NCBI RefSeq assembly: GCF_014645835.1
Contig: NZ_BMMM01000003.1
Coordinates: 62,001 to 126,000, forward strand
From: Streptomyces albiflavescens
GTDB taxonomy: Bacteria > Actinomycetota > Actinomycetes > Streptomycetales > Streptomycetaceae
DNA: 64,000 bases
Direction of reading: 5' to 3'
Shown: positions 25,440-33,562 of the stretch, one piece after another
How the letters are laid out: the number at the start of each line of letters is the position of its first letter
Numbering within the stretch: the stretch's first letter is position 1
Translations under genes and position numbers: made by a program
The notes under the pieces: model-generated
Databases searched by the model: none
The model's input: only the letters and a program-made list of their open reading frames with translations
What the model was told of the DNA's origin: nothing

Positions 25440-26253
25440 TTGGCTGTGGTGGGGATCGTTGAGCGGCTGGTGCCGGATGAGTTGTGGGAGCTGTTTCAGC
25501 GGGTGGTGCCGGAGGCGCCATCGCGGCCTCAGGGCGGTGGTCGGCGAAGGCACGGTGACCGTGAAGTGCTGGCCGCGATCGTGTTCGTGGCGACGTCAGG
25601 CTGCACGTGGCAGCAAGTACCCGCAGCTTCCTTCGGGCCGTCCGGGGCAACGGCTCATCGCCGGTTCGCCGAGTGGACGAAGGCGCGGGTGTGGGCCAAG
25701 TTGCACCGCCTGGTCCTCGATGAACTCGGCTCCCGCGGCGACCTGGACTGGTCCCGTTGCGCGATCGACTCGGTGAACATGCGAGCCCTGAAAAGGGGGA
25801 GCTGACAGGTCCGAATCCTGTCGACCGGGGCAAGTACGGGTCAAAGATCCACCTGGTCACTGAGCGGACCGGTCTGCCCCTATCTGTCGGGATCTGCGGT
25901 GCCAACGTCCACGACAGCAAGGCTCTGATGCGCTCGTGAAGGGCATACCCCCGGTCCGCTCGCGCCGAGGGCCCCGTCGGCGCAAGCCCGGCAAGCTCCA
26001 TGCCGACAAGGGCTACGACTACGCTCACCTGCGGCGATGGTTATCCAAGCGGGGAATCCCGCACCGCATCGCCCGCAAAGGAGTTGAGACCTCGCAGCGA
26101 CTCGGCCGGCACCGCTGGACCATCGAACGGACCATGTCCTGGCTCGCCGGATGCCGTCGTCTCCACCGCCGCTACGAGCGCAAAGCCGAGCACTTCCTCG
26201 CCTTCACGAGCATCGCCTGCACCCTCATCTGTTACCGGCGGCTCGCCTGCTGA
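25440..26253 (+). pseudogene. IS5-family transposase with two frame breaks
   Basis: Three consecutive frames make one DDE transposase. The first (TTG 25440 or GTG 25446) carries VPDELWELFQRVVP, GCTWQQVP and the first catalytic Asp in CAIDSVNMRALK. A -1 shift at the A4G5 run (25791-25799) leads to GPNPVDRGKYGSKIHLV and HDSKALM; such runs support programmed frameshifting in IS5-group elements. A second break near 25930 (TGA at 25937-25939) needs another frame change to reach KGIPPVRSRRGPRRRKPG, the second Asp (LHADKGYDY) and the Glu (RWTIERTMSW). The second break looks like a one-base deletion that inactivates the gene. Confidence 0.8.
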
Positions 26254-26572
26254 TGTGGGCCCGCAGCAGATTCACCGCCAGGTCGTGTCCGTAGTGGGTG
26301 GCCATGTCCAGCGGTGTGCGACCGTCTGGATCCGCGAGCTCCGGGTCAGCGCCGAAGGACAGTAGTACAGCAGTGATGTGAACCGTCAGCGGCTCACCGC
26401 TCTGCAGGGAGGCGTCGCCCTCGGCATCGATGGCGTGCGTCAGCAGCGTCATGTTGCTGAAGACCTCGTCGGGATCAGCACCGTCGGCCAGCAACCGGGC
26501 CAGGGCCGTCGCATTGTCGTGCTCAACCGCATCATGGGCAGGCGTCCAGTAGTTACTCACCAAAGCATCCAA
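26225..26572 (-). CDS. small ankyrin-repeat protein carried inside the IS element
   Basis: 115 aa from TTG 26572 (GTG at 26560 is an alternative, with weak ribosome sites for both). Ankyrin repeats are clear: TPAHDAVEHDNATALARLLA, DGADPDEVF, then VLLSFGADPELADPDGRTPL and DMATHYGHDLAVNLLRAHI. The whole gene lies between the transposase and the right inverted repeat, and its end overlaps the transposase 3' end by 29 bp in convergent orientation. It is therefore passenger cargo of the element. Ankyrin proteins bind other proteins; no specific partner can be named. Confidence 0.7.
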   Translation of the reverse strand: MDALVSNYWTPAHDAVEHDNATALARLLADGADPDEVFSNMTLLTHAIDAEGDASLQSGEPLTVHITAVLLSFGADPELADPDGRTPLDMATHYGHDLAVNLLRAHISRRAAGNR

Positions 26573-27174
26573 CCGTTACCGCACCCCGCCTGCCAGCGAC
26601 TATCTCCACTACCAATCACCAATTGAGATGACGTCTAAGACTTGGACACCGTCGAAGCGGGTCGGGTCGGCGATCAGCAACTGGTGGCCGGTCGCCAGGA
26701 CGGCGTCATTGACGGTGTGCCAGGACACCCCGAGCCCGGCGGCGATCCGGGCGATCGACATCCGGTCGATGACGACACTCTTCAACGCCCACATCACCGC
26801 CTGCGTCGAGAGTTTCGCCCTCGGCGCGGCGGCCGCGGTCGTGTCTTGGCGCCAGACCTGCCCGCAGCCCGAACGGCGGTAGCGGCGGATGCGGACGTGC
26901 AGGATCGTTGCCCGCCAGCCGAGCGGGACGTGCGCCAGTCGGCGCAGCACGCTGTCGCGCGGCACCTCCGGACAGCCGCAGGCATGGCACCAGTCATCAG
27001 GGTCGACCACTCGACAGAGCAACACGGCGTGGTCGGGATGCACCTGTTGGCCGACCACTTCCAAGCCGAGGTCATCCAGCCGGCAGAACGTCGTCAGGTC
27101 AGCAGGGCAGAAGGTGGCGTCACGCACGAGCCCAGGGCGCAACCGCTGATGATCGTCCGGTGGCGTTTGGTCGA

Positions 27175-27543
27175 TCAGGCGCGGTCGTGGAGCGTGACCT
27201 GGTAGCCGTCGGGGTCGGCGAAGGTGAAGGTCCGACCGAAGGGGCCGTCGATCGGTGCGGAGACGATGGTGTGACCGTCGGCGACGAGCGCGTCGTGGAT
27301 GGCCTGGACGTCGGTGGCGTGGAGCCAGATCGCGGCACCGATGCCGGGCTGAGCGACGGATACGAGGTCGGTGCCGGGAATGACGTCGCGGAGTGCGAAC
27401 GCGATCGGCTTCGTCTCGAAGACGACGGCGTGCGGAGGTCCGGCCGGCGAGCGGACGAGGCCCAGGTACTGCTCGTAGAACGCCTGCGAAGCGTCGAGGT
27501 CGCGCACTTGGAGCGAGATGAAGTCGGGGCCGGTGGCGGGCAT
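27175..27543 (-). CDS. VOC (glyoxalase/bleomycin-resistance fold) protein
   Basis: 122 aa single-domain VOC protein: FISLQVRDLDASQAFYEQYL at the start, then LVRSPAGPPHAVVFETKP, and the closing FGRTFTFADPDGYQVTLHD with a metal-ligand-like region. The family includes glyoxalases, dioxygenases and antibiotic-binding proteins; the substrate is not predictable. Divergent from the marR gene, with two palindromic operators between them, so it is very probably the regulated target. Confidence 0.82.
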   Translation of the reverse strand: MPATGPDFISLQVRDLDASQAFYEQYLGLVRSPAGPPHAVVFETKPIAFALRDVIPGTDLVSVAQPGIGAAIWLHATDVQAIHDALVADGHTIVSAPIDGPFGRTFTFADPDGYQVTLHDRA

Positions 27544-27562
27544 GATGACGCTCCTTCTTTTC

Positions 27563-27608
27563 GTGTCAGTTTTCTGACACGCATCAACCTATGTCAGAAT
27601 GCTGACAT
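27563..27608. promoter_or_regulatory. two MarR operators in the VOC/marR divergent region
   Basis: Two perfect palindromes of the same design: GTGTCAG-TTTT-CTGACAC (27563-27580) and ATGTCAG-AATG-CTGACAT (27591-27608). Their shared core is TGTCAG-N4-CTGACA and their centres are 28 bp apart. The second one includes the marR start codon (27607). Binding at both would repress both divergent genes. Confidence 0.8.
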
Positions 27609-28065
27609 GAGTCAAGAAGGTGTCGGCGTCGACCTGGAGACGTCACTGGGCTACCTGCTCAAAGAAGCGTCGAGCGCCCTCCGCGCGGCCATGGAGGAAG
27701 TGCTGCGGCCGCTCGGGATGAGCGTGACGCACTACTCCTGCCTCGAGCTGCTGGCGCAACGACCGGGCTTGTCGAACTCCGAGCTCGCGCGGGGCGCATT
27801 CGTGACACGGCAGACGATGAACGTGCTGCTCCAGGCCCTGGAACGAGACGGCTACGTGACCAGGCCAGCGGAGGCACCCGTCGGGAAGGTGCTTCCCACG
27901 CGGCTCACGCCTCGCGGCCGACGAAGCCTCGAGAAGGCGAGCGCAGCCGTCCGGTCCGTCGAGGCCAGAATGCTGGCCGGCCTGACCGAGACCGAGCAGT
28001 CAGACGCGTTCCGGATCCTGCAGAGCATGATCCATTCCCTGCGCGGTGACAACGAGGGTGCATAG
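27607..28065 (+). CDS. MarR-family transcriptional regulator
   Basis: 152 aa. Winged-helix MarR protein: LLKEASSALRAAMEEVLRPL dimer helix, SVTHYSCLELLAQRPGLSNS, recognition helix AFVTRQTMNVLLQALERDGY and wing APVGKVLPTRLTPRGR. The ATG at 27607 sits within one of two operator palindromes, so autorepression would act at the translation start itself and no upstream ribosome site is evident; the transcript may be leaderless. Probably controls itself and the divergent VOC gene. Confidence 0.88.
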   Translation: MSQEGVGVDLETSLGYLLKEASSALRAAMEEVLRPLGMSVTHYSCLELLAQRPGLSNSELARGAFVTRQTMNVLLQALERDGYVTRPAEAPVGKVLPTRLTPRGRRSLEKASAAVRSVEARMLAGLTETEQSDAFRILQSMIHSLRGDNEGA

Positions 28066-28242
28066 CTCGTTCCGCGGCGCACGTCTCGTCGCGCTCGGAC
28101 AGGAGTGCAGCCGAGCCTGAAATCCGTGTCGGCGACCTCGATAACGGGGGCTGGTGATCTGATGCGGGTCCGCACAGCGGCCGGCCGTGCGGCATCAAGG
28201 TGGTCGCGTGGACGTATGGGCGAAGCGGCCGGACGGCGCCGA

Positions 28243-29151
28243 CTACGACGACGCTCCGCCCATGGCCAGCGCGGTTCGCGCCAGCCCGCGCAGCCAGGCG
28301 TGGGCGTGGTCGGTGTCGTAGCGCTGATGCCACGACAGGTATATCGGTGCCGAAGGCAGTTCGAGCGGGAGGGGGAGCACGACCAGGCCGAGGTCGGCGA
28401 CCGCTGACCGCATGGTGGCTTCGGGGACGCAGATCAGGAGATCGGAGCCGCGCGCGAACTCCAGCGCGGCTGCTTCCGTGGGCGCGGTCGCCACCACGCG
28501 GCGGGTGAGGCCGAGCCGCGCGAGGGCGTCGTCGACGGCATTGCTGAGGTTTCCACGTCGCGAGACGGTGACGTGCTCAGCGGCGGCGTACCGCTTTGCG
28601 GTGACGGTCCTGACGCGGGTGAGGGGGTGCCCCTGCCTCACGACGATGACGAGGCGGGTCTCGCCCACGTTCTCGGCACGGATGTCCGGTGCGCTCGGGC
28701 GGTTGGCGTTCGCCTCCAGGTCGACCTCGCCGCGCCGCAACTCGGGGGTGTCGATGCTCGATTCCGCGACGAAGCGCAATCGCACGCCCGGCGCCTGTCC
28801 GCGCACGGCCGAGAGCAGTGTGGGGCCGCTCAAGGCGACCAGGGAATCATGCCAGCGGAGTGTGAAGGTGCGCTCCAACGTTGCCAGATCGAGTTCACGG
28901 CTCGGTGCCAGCACCCCCTGGACCTGGTGCAGCAGCTCGTGCACCTGTTCCCGGACGGCGATCGCATACGGCGTCGGGGTCATCGTGCGGCCGGTGCGCA
29001 CCAGGATCTGATCCCCGGTCGTGCGCCGGATTCGGCCCAGACTCCGGCTCATCGCGGGGGCGGTGACGTGCAGGCGCGCGGCCGCCCCGGCCACACTTCC
29101 CTCCTCCAGCAGCGCGTCGAGCGCGGCGAGCAGGTTCAAATCCAATTGCAT
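28243..29151 (-). CDS. LysR-family transcriptional regulator
   Basis: 302 aa from ATG 29151. The N-terminal HTH is DLNLLAALDALLEEGSVAGA then AARLHVTAPAMSRSLGRIR. The effector domain (about 90-300) has TLRWHDSLVALSG and LVIVVRQGHPLTR, like the NodD/LinR-type subgroup that binds aromatic inducers. Divergent from the inositol-phosphatase-like gene at 29289. The AT-rich 137-bp gap (TTGAAGTTAATTAAAG near 29185) should hold the LysR sites. Confidence 0.85.
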   Translation of the reverse strand: MQLDLNLLAALDALLEEGSVAGAAARLHVTAPAMSRSLGRIRRTTGDQILVRTGRTMTPTPYAIAVREQVHELLHQVQGVLAPSRELDLATLERTFTLRWHDSLVALSGPTLLSAVRGQAPGVRLRFVAESSIDTPELRRGEVDLEANANRPSAPDIRAENVGETRLVIVVRQGHPLTRVRTVTAKRYAAAEHVTVSRRGNLSNAVDDALARLGLTRRVVATAPTEAAALEFARGSDLLICVPEATMRSAVADLGLVVLPLPLELPSAPIYLSWHQRYDTDHAHAWLRGLARTALAMGGASS

Positions 29152-29288
29152 GGGAGTAATCCTAGCCGTGCTTGACATGCATTTGAAGTTAATTAAAGGG
29201 CTGTATACCTTCGAGACGAGAGCGCAAGACGGAACGCACAGCTTGGCCCGACCCGCCTCATCACCCCTCCTCACACGGGAGTACCACC

Positions 29289-30107
29289 ATGTCCGAAACG
29301 CTTCAGACCACTGACGTCGCCGCCTCCGACGCCGACCTGCTCGGCCAGACCGCGATCGCCGTGCGCGCGGCCGGTTCGGCGCTGCGCGAGCGCTTCGGCG
29401 AGGTGGTCCGCTACCGGAACCGTGAAGAGCTGATGAGCGCGCTCGCCGCCAACGACGACACGGCCCTCGACATCCTGCGCCCCCGCCTCACGCGCCTGCG
29501 CCCGGACGCCGGCTGGGTGGAGGACGAGCTGGACGGCGGGGCGCTGCCGCCCGGCGAATGGTGGGTCGTGGATCCGGCCGAAGGCAACGTCAACCACCTG
29601 CACGCTCTGCCGGAGTGGGCGGTGACCGCCACCCTCGTGCGTGAGAACCAGCCGGTGCTCACTGCGGTCCACCTGCCGTTGACCGGCGAGACCTACACCG
29701 CGCTCACCGGCACGGGCGCCTACCTCGACGGCCGACCGCTGCACGTCTCCCAGACCGCGGACCTCGGCCTGAGCATCGTGGCCACCAGCCAGGCCCGGCC
29801 GGACGAGGACGAGAAGGTCGTGCGGCGCGTCGGCTCCTCGATCACCGCGATGCTCTTCGACGCGCTCGTCGTCCGCACCGCCGTGCCCGCAACCCTGCAC
29901 CTGCTGAACGTGGCCGCCGGCCGGATCGACGCCTTCTGGCAGTTCGCCGGCGCCCGCGCGGATCTGCTGCCCGGGGCGCTGCTCGTCACCGAGGCCGGCG
30001 GACAGATCTCCGACGCCGAGGGCCGCCCCTGGACCCCGCAGAGCGAGAGCCTCCTGGCCGCCGCGCCCGGCGTCCACGCCGAGGCCGTCGCCACGCTCTC
30101 ACGCTGA
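29289..30107 (+). CDS. inositol monophosphatase-family protein
   Basis: 272 aa, ATG at 29289. Segments fit the IMPase fold: GWVEDE for the first metal-binding Glu, WWVVDPAEGNVNHLHALP for the DPxDGT loop, and a C-terminal WQFAGARADLLPGALLVTEA then GG. The DPxDGT loop reads DPAEGN, with Glu replacing the second Asp and Asn replacing Thr, so metal binding may be altered and the substrate may not be a classic sugar phosphate. Probably co-transcribed with the NADP-binding gene 41 bp downstream and controlled by the divergent LysR protein. Confidence 0.75.
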   Translation: MSETLQTTDVAASDADLLGQTAIAVRAAGSALRERFGEVVRYRNREELMSALAANDDTALDILRPRLTRLRPDAGWVEDELDGGALPPGEWWVVDPAEGNVNHLHALPEWAVTATLVRENQPVLTAVHLPLTGETYTALTGTGAYLDGRPLHVSQTADLGLSIVATSQARPDEDEKVVRRVGSSITAMLFDALVVRTAVPATLHLLNVAAGRIDAFWQFAGARADLLPGALLVTEAGGQISDAEGRPWTPQSESLLAAAPGVHAEAVATLSR

Positions 30108-30148
30108 CCGCGCACCACAACCTGCACGCACGGAAGGACCAGATCATC

Positions 30149-30745
30149 ATGACCACGATCGCAGTTCTCGGAAACGGCCGCGTCGGCGGCAATCTGGCCA
30201 CAGCCCTCACCCGGGCAGGGCATGAGGTGACCGTGGCGGACCGCGCGCCGGGCGCCGCCGCCGACACTGCCCGGACAGCCCAGATCGTCATCAACGCCAC
30301 CCCGGGAGCCGGCTCGCTGGACCGGCTCGTCGCCCTGCGCGAGGAACTGCGCGACAAGATCCTCGTCGACGTCTCCAACGCCACCGTCGACGGACCGGAC
30401 GGACTGCCTGCCCACCTGATCTACCCCGGCTCAAGCCTCGCCGAGCAACTTCAGGAAGCGCTCCCCGAAACGCGCGTCGTCAAGACACTCAACACCATGC
30501 TCTTCCCGGTGATGACCGCGCCGGCCACGCTCACCCAGGCGCCCGACGCCTTCCTCTCCGGCGACGACCTGCAGGCCAAGCAGACCGTCCGTGAACTGCT
30601 CATCAACCTCGGCTGGCGCAAGGAGTGGATCACTGATCTCGGCGGGATCCAAACCGCCCGCGCCACGGAGGCCGCGATACTGTTCGTACCGCACGTGATT
30701 CGGTCCAGCGGATTCGCGCCCTTCGCGATCTCGGTCGCCCGCTGA
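30149..30745 (+). CDS. NAD(P)-binding oxidoreductase, F420-dependent-reductase-like
   Basis: 198 aa, ATG at 30149 after GGAAGGACC. N-terminal Rossmann motif TTIAVLGNGRVGGNLATAL (GxGxxG), then IVINATPGAGSLDRL and ILVDVSNATVDG as in the F420H2:NADP reductase/NADP oxidoreductase coenzyme F420-dependent family. The middle VVKTLNTMLFPVMTAPATL matches the family's KxxN region. Substrate unknown. Second gene of a short operon with the IMPase-like gene. Confidence 0.8.
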   Translation: MTTIAVLGNGRVGGNLATALTRAGHEVTVADRAPGAAADTARTAQIVINATPGAGSLDRLVALREELRDKILVDVSNATVDGPDGLPAHLIYPGSSLAEQLQEALPETRVVKTLNTMLFPVMTAPATLTQAPDAFLSGDDLQAKQTVRELLINLGWRKEWITDLGGIQTARATEAAILFVPHVIRSSGFAPFAISVAR

Positions 30746-30775
30746 TCCGCACACAGTGCACCGCCGGGGCACGGC

Positions 30776-30945
30776 ATGGCGCAGACGAAGTTCGTCAAGG
30801 AGTCCGCACCCGTCATCGGCGCCGGATCCGGCGGCAAGGCGGTCTCCGTCGACCTGGATGCCGACTCCCCGCACGTCCTGATCTCCGCAGGCACCGGCGG
30901 CGGCAAGTCGACCATCCTGCGCACCATCACCTGCCAGTCTGGCGT
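30776..30945 (+). pseudogene. FtsK/SpoIIIE-type ATPase fragment
   Basis: About 55 codons from ATG 30776 match the start of the FtsK/TraB-like translocase domain of integrated Streptomyces plasmids: VIGAGSGGKAVSVDLDADSP, HVLISAGTGGGKSTILRTIT with an intact Walker A. After CQ (about 30942) similarity ends abruptly and the frame runs into unrelated sequence. This is a decayed piece of an integrative element. The flank up to 31075 holds nothing recognisable. Confidence 0.65.
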
Positions 30946-31075
30946 CACGTTCTTGATCTTGCCCGGGCAGAGGGCGCTTCTGAGAGTCGTGCTGCGTCGG
31001 GGGTTCGGCGCGCGCGGAGGCCGACGTCGGAGTGCGGAGTTCGCCGAGGAACCTCCAGTTGGCGCTGCCGAATCG

Positions 31076-31804
31076 TCAGGGCCGGATGGGGAGGTTGGCC
31101 TCCCATCCGTCGAGGAGTCGTTCGAGTCCCAGTTGGAAACCGCGCTCGGCGCTGTCGGCCGCGTGGGGAAGTTCGGCATCACGAATGACCCGGGCGAGGA
31201 GTGGATGGCGCCCGGCGCTGACGACTTTGTCGAGGTAGGGCGCGTGGGCGTCCATCCACTCCTGGATGCCGACTCCGGAGCGTCGGACGGCTTCCTGCTG
31301 GGCGAGCTCGCCGATGGCGTAACCGCGGACGAAGGCATGCAGCGTATCGACGACGGTGATCATGACGTCGATGTCGAAGCCGAGGGGATCGAGGGCGGCG
31401 AGTGCGTGTTCGGTGGCATCGAGCGAGTTCGGCCCAAGTGATGGGCGCCCTGCCGCGAGGGAGGTCATCCAGGGATGCCGGTGGATGGTGGCCCGGGAGC
31501 GATAGGCCAGTGTCCGCAAGTCGCCGCGCCAGTCGCCGGTGGGGGCAGGCGGGCCGCCGTCTTCGGCCGCTACGGCGTCGAGCATGAGATCGAGCAGGTC
31601 GTCTTTGGATGCCAGGTAGCGGTAGAGCGAGGCTGTGCCCGTTCCCAGTTCCTTGGCGACGCGCCGCATGGACAGTGCCTCGATGCCCTCGGCGTCGGCG
31701 ATCGCGATGGCGGCGGCGGTGATCTCCGCCCGGGTGCGTGAGGGTGCGGGGCCTTTCGCGGCCCGCTCCGGCCGGTTCCAGACCACCGTGTGAGCGTCGT
31801 CCAT
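31076..31804 (-). CDS. TetR-family transcriptional regulator
   Basis: 242 aa. HTH near 25-70: RAEITAAAIAIADAEGIEAL, SMRRVAKELGTGTASLYRYL and ASKDDLLDLMLDAV. The C-terminal ligand domain resembles TetR_C_1 (HPWMTSLAAGRPSLGPNSLD), the subgroup that often regulates drug efflux or flavin monooxygenases. It diverges from the TetX-like gene, with inverted ACTGTTCGCAGTA-type repeats between them, and should repress both. Confidence 0.88.
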   Translation of the reverse strand: MDDAHTVVWNRPERAAKGPAPSRTRAEITAAAIAIADAEGIEALSMRRVAKELGTGTASLYRYLASKDDLLDLMLDAVAAEDGGPPAPTGDWRGDLRTLAYRSRATIHRHPWMTSLAAGRPSLGPNSLDATEHALAALDPLGFDIDVMITVVDTLHAFVRGYAIGELAQQEAVRRSGVGIQEWMDAHAPYLDKVVSAGRHPLLARVIRDAELPHAADSAERGFQLGLERLLDGWEANLPIRP

Positions 31805-31818
31805 CGGGTTTCCCTCCT

Positions 31819-31873
31819 CACTACTGCGCTCACTGTTCGCAGTAGTGCTATCGTGGCGCCATTACTGCGAACA
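31819..31873. promoter_or_regulatory. TetR operator region of the monooxygenase locus
   Basis: CACTACTGCG (31819-31828) pairs with CGCAGTAGTG (31838-31847), and TGTTCGCAGTA (31834-31844) is repeated inverted as TACTGCGAACA (31863-31873). These overlapping palindromes sit between the divergent regulator and monooxygenase genes. Confidence 0.75.
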
Positions 31874-31915
31874 CTGTACCCGAGTAGAGCGTGTCCAGCC
31901 GAAAGGGAAACCACC

Positions 31916-33049
31916 ATGACCACTCCCGTCACGATCATCGGCGCCGGGCTCGGCGGCCTGACCCTCGCCCGGGTCTTGCACCTGCACGGCGTCCCCGCGA
32001 CCATCTACGAAGCCGAGACATCGGCGGACGCCCGCACGCAGGGCGGTCAGCTCGACATCCACGAGTACAACGGGCAGCTCGCCCTCGAAGCGGCCGGCCT
32101 CACCGACGAGTTCCGCGCGATCATCCACGAAGGCGGCGAGGCCGTGCGCGTGCTCGACCAGCACGGCGCGGTCCTGCTTGACCAGCCCGACGACGGCACG
32201 GGCGGGCGCCCCGAGGTGCTCCGCGGAGACCTGCGTCGGATCCTGATCAACTCGCTGCCCGGCGAGATGATCCAGTGGGGACACAAAGTCACCAGTGTCC
32301 GCCCCCTCGGAGACGGAAGGCACGAGCTGACGTTCGCCGACGGGCCGACCGTGACGACCGGCCTCCTCGTCGGCGCGGACGGCGCCTGGTCGAGGGTCCG
32401 GCCGCTGCTCTCCGACGCGAAGCCCGAGTACGTCGGCACGTCGTTCATCGAGACCTACCTGTACGACGCCGACCAACGCCACCCCGCAGCGGCCAAGGCC
32501 ACCGGCGACGGTTCCCTGTTCGCCGTCGCGGCCGGCAAGGGGATCCTCGGCCATCGAGAGGCCGACGCCGTTCTGCACACTTACGTCGCGCTCAATAAAC
32601 CGCAGGAATGGATCACCGCCATCCTCGCCAGTCCCGAAACGGCGGCGGCCCAGGTCGCGGCAGAATTCACCGGATGGGCGCCTGAACTCACCGCACTCAT
32701 CACTGACGGGGAAACCGCCCTCGCCCCGCGCCCGATCAGCGCCCTGCCGATCGGCCACCGCTGGGACCGCGTTCCCGGAGTGACGCTGCTGGGCGACGCC
32801 GCCCACCTCATGTCACCGTTCGCCGGGGAGGGCGCCAACCTCGCCATGTTCGACGGCGCCGAACTCGGCAAAGCCATCGCCGCACATCCCGACGACATCG
32901 AAGCCGCCCTTGCGGAGTACGAGCAGGCCCTTTTTCCCCGCAGTGCCCAGTTCGCCGCCGAATCCGACAAGAATCACCAGCTCATCTTCGGCGACAACGC
33001 CCCCGCCAGTCTGCTCGACCTGCTCACCGGCCAGGAACCGACCGAGTGA
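31916..33049 (+). CDS. TetX-like FAD-dependent monooxygenase
   Basis: 377 aa, ATG at 31916 with AAAGGG upstream. FAD-binding GxGxxG at 8-13 (IIGAGLGGLTLARVL), then TQGGQLDIHEYNGQLALEAA, the GG-LDLH pattern of TetX. LRGDLRRILINSL, the DG motif LLVGADGAWSRVR and the GD motif TLLGDAAHLMSPFAGEGANL follow. The length and motif order match TetX/PHBH-type class A monooxygenases better than general aromatic hydroxylases. It could hydroxylate a tetracycline-like or other polycyclic compound. Regulated by the divergent TetR protein. Confidence 0.85.
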   Translation: MTTPVTIIGAGLGGLTLARVLHLHGVPATIYEAETSADARTQGGQLDIHEYNGQLALEAAGLTDEFRAIIHEGGEAVRVLDQHGAVLLDQPDDGTGGRPEVLRGDLRRILINSLPGEMIQWGHKVTSVRPLGDGRHELTFADGPTVTTGLLVGADGAWSRVRPLLSDAKPEYVGTSFIETYLYDADQRHPAAAKATGDGSLFAVAAGKGILGHREADAVLHTYVALNKPQEWITAILASPETAAAQVAAEFTGWAPELTALITDGETALAPRPISALPIGHRWDRVPGVTLLGDAAHLMSPFAGEGANLAMFDGAELGKAIAAHPDDIEAALAEYEQALFPRSAQFAAESDKNHQLIFGDNAPASLLDLLTGQEPTE

Positions 33050-33289
33050 GCGAGACGCCATGAAAGAGCAGCACTGTGGTCAGCATCCACAAGCCGAAGG
33101 TACTCAGCTCGCTCCACCGCCAGCTTTTGGGCGACGACGGCGGCTTCGGGCACCTGACTCGGCATGCGGGGCCAGTGCGCGCGGTCCCGCGCATCGACTC
33201 CGACGAGCCACGACCTCAAGACGGCGCAGCCGCGGGTGAGCGGCGGGCCATCGCAGGCTGTGCGTCCCGATCTCGCCCTTGCGCTCAGC

Positions 33290-33562
33290 TCACTCCGGCG
33301 GGTTAGCCCGTGTGCGGAGCCGGCGCCAGCAGTGGTGGACGTGCTGTTCAGCCTCTCGCACGGCGCGGGAGGCGGCGTCCGAAGATGCGGCCGAAGGTGA
33401 TGCGGGCTTGCTGGCGCGAGGTGCGGTGCGGCCGTGCACCGCGTCGGCGTCGCGGGCGGCAAGCCTTCGGTCGCCTTGCCGGAGGACGACGGCCCGGGCG
33501 ACCAGCATCGTGGCGACGACTGCTGCAGCGGTCATCGCGGTAGCCGCATGCTGATCGGACAT
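33290..33562 (-). CDS. possible small basic protein
   Basis: 90 aa from ATG 33562, with AAGGA about 12 nt upstream. A hydrophobic start (AATAMTAAAVVATMLVARAV) leads into an Arg/Ala-rich tail. Its start codon is on the same bases as the start proposed for the opposite gene at 33561, so at most one of them is likely to be translated as drawn. The 240 bp between 33050 and 33289 hold no recognised gene. Confidence 0.25.
   Translation of the reverse strand: MSDQHAATAMTAAAVVATMLVARAVVLRQGDRRLAARDADAVHGRTAPRASKPASPSAASSDAASRAVREAEQHVHHCWRRLRTRANPPE

Larger units (their letters stand above)
25411..26635 (+). mobile_element. IS5-family-like element, 1225 bp, inserted in ISL3 transposase
   Basis: Terminal inverted repeats begin GAAGTCATCTCATTTGGT (left, 25411-25428) and GACGTCATCTCAATTGGT (right end complemented, 26618-26635), matching at 16 of 18 positions. 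The element is flanked by TAA at 25408-25410 and 26636-26638, a 3-bp target duplication as expected for some IS5-family groups. It contains a broken DDE transposase gene on the plus strand and an ankyrin-repeat ORF on the minus strand. Excising it with one TAA copy restores the ISL3 reading frame, which supports the boundaries. Confidence 0.85.
25344..27127 (-). pseudogene. ISL3-family transposase, truncated and split by an insertion
   Basis: The N-terminal half is read leftwards from about 27127: LGLEVVGQQVHPDHAVLLCR, a zinc-finger CHACGCPEVPRDS, and HTH region MSIARIAAGLGVSWHTVNDA, ending FDGVQVL. The frame is interrupted by 25411-26635 and resumes at 25410 as GVDEHAWRHTRRGDTFVTVI, the first catalytic Asp region. 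It then stops matching near 25344, so the C-terminal half is missing. Without the insertion, the two parts join cleanly at the TTA codon duplicated by that insertion. No terminal inverted repeat of the ISL3 element was located. Confidence 0.75.

Noticed and set aside
33050..33289. Possible gene remnant after the TetX-like gene
   Set aside because: Short frames on both strands lack any recognisable motif or start signal.
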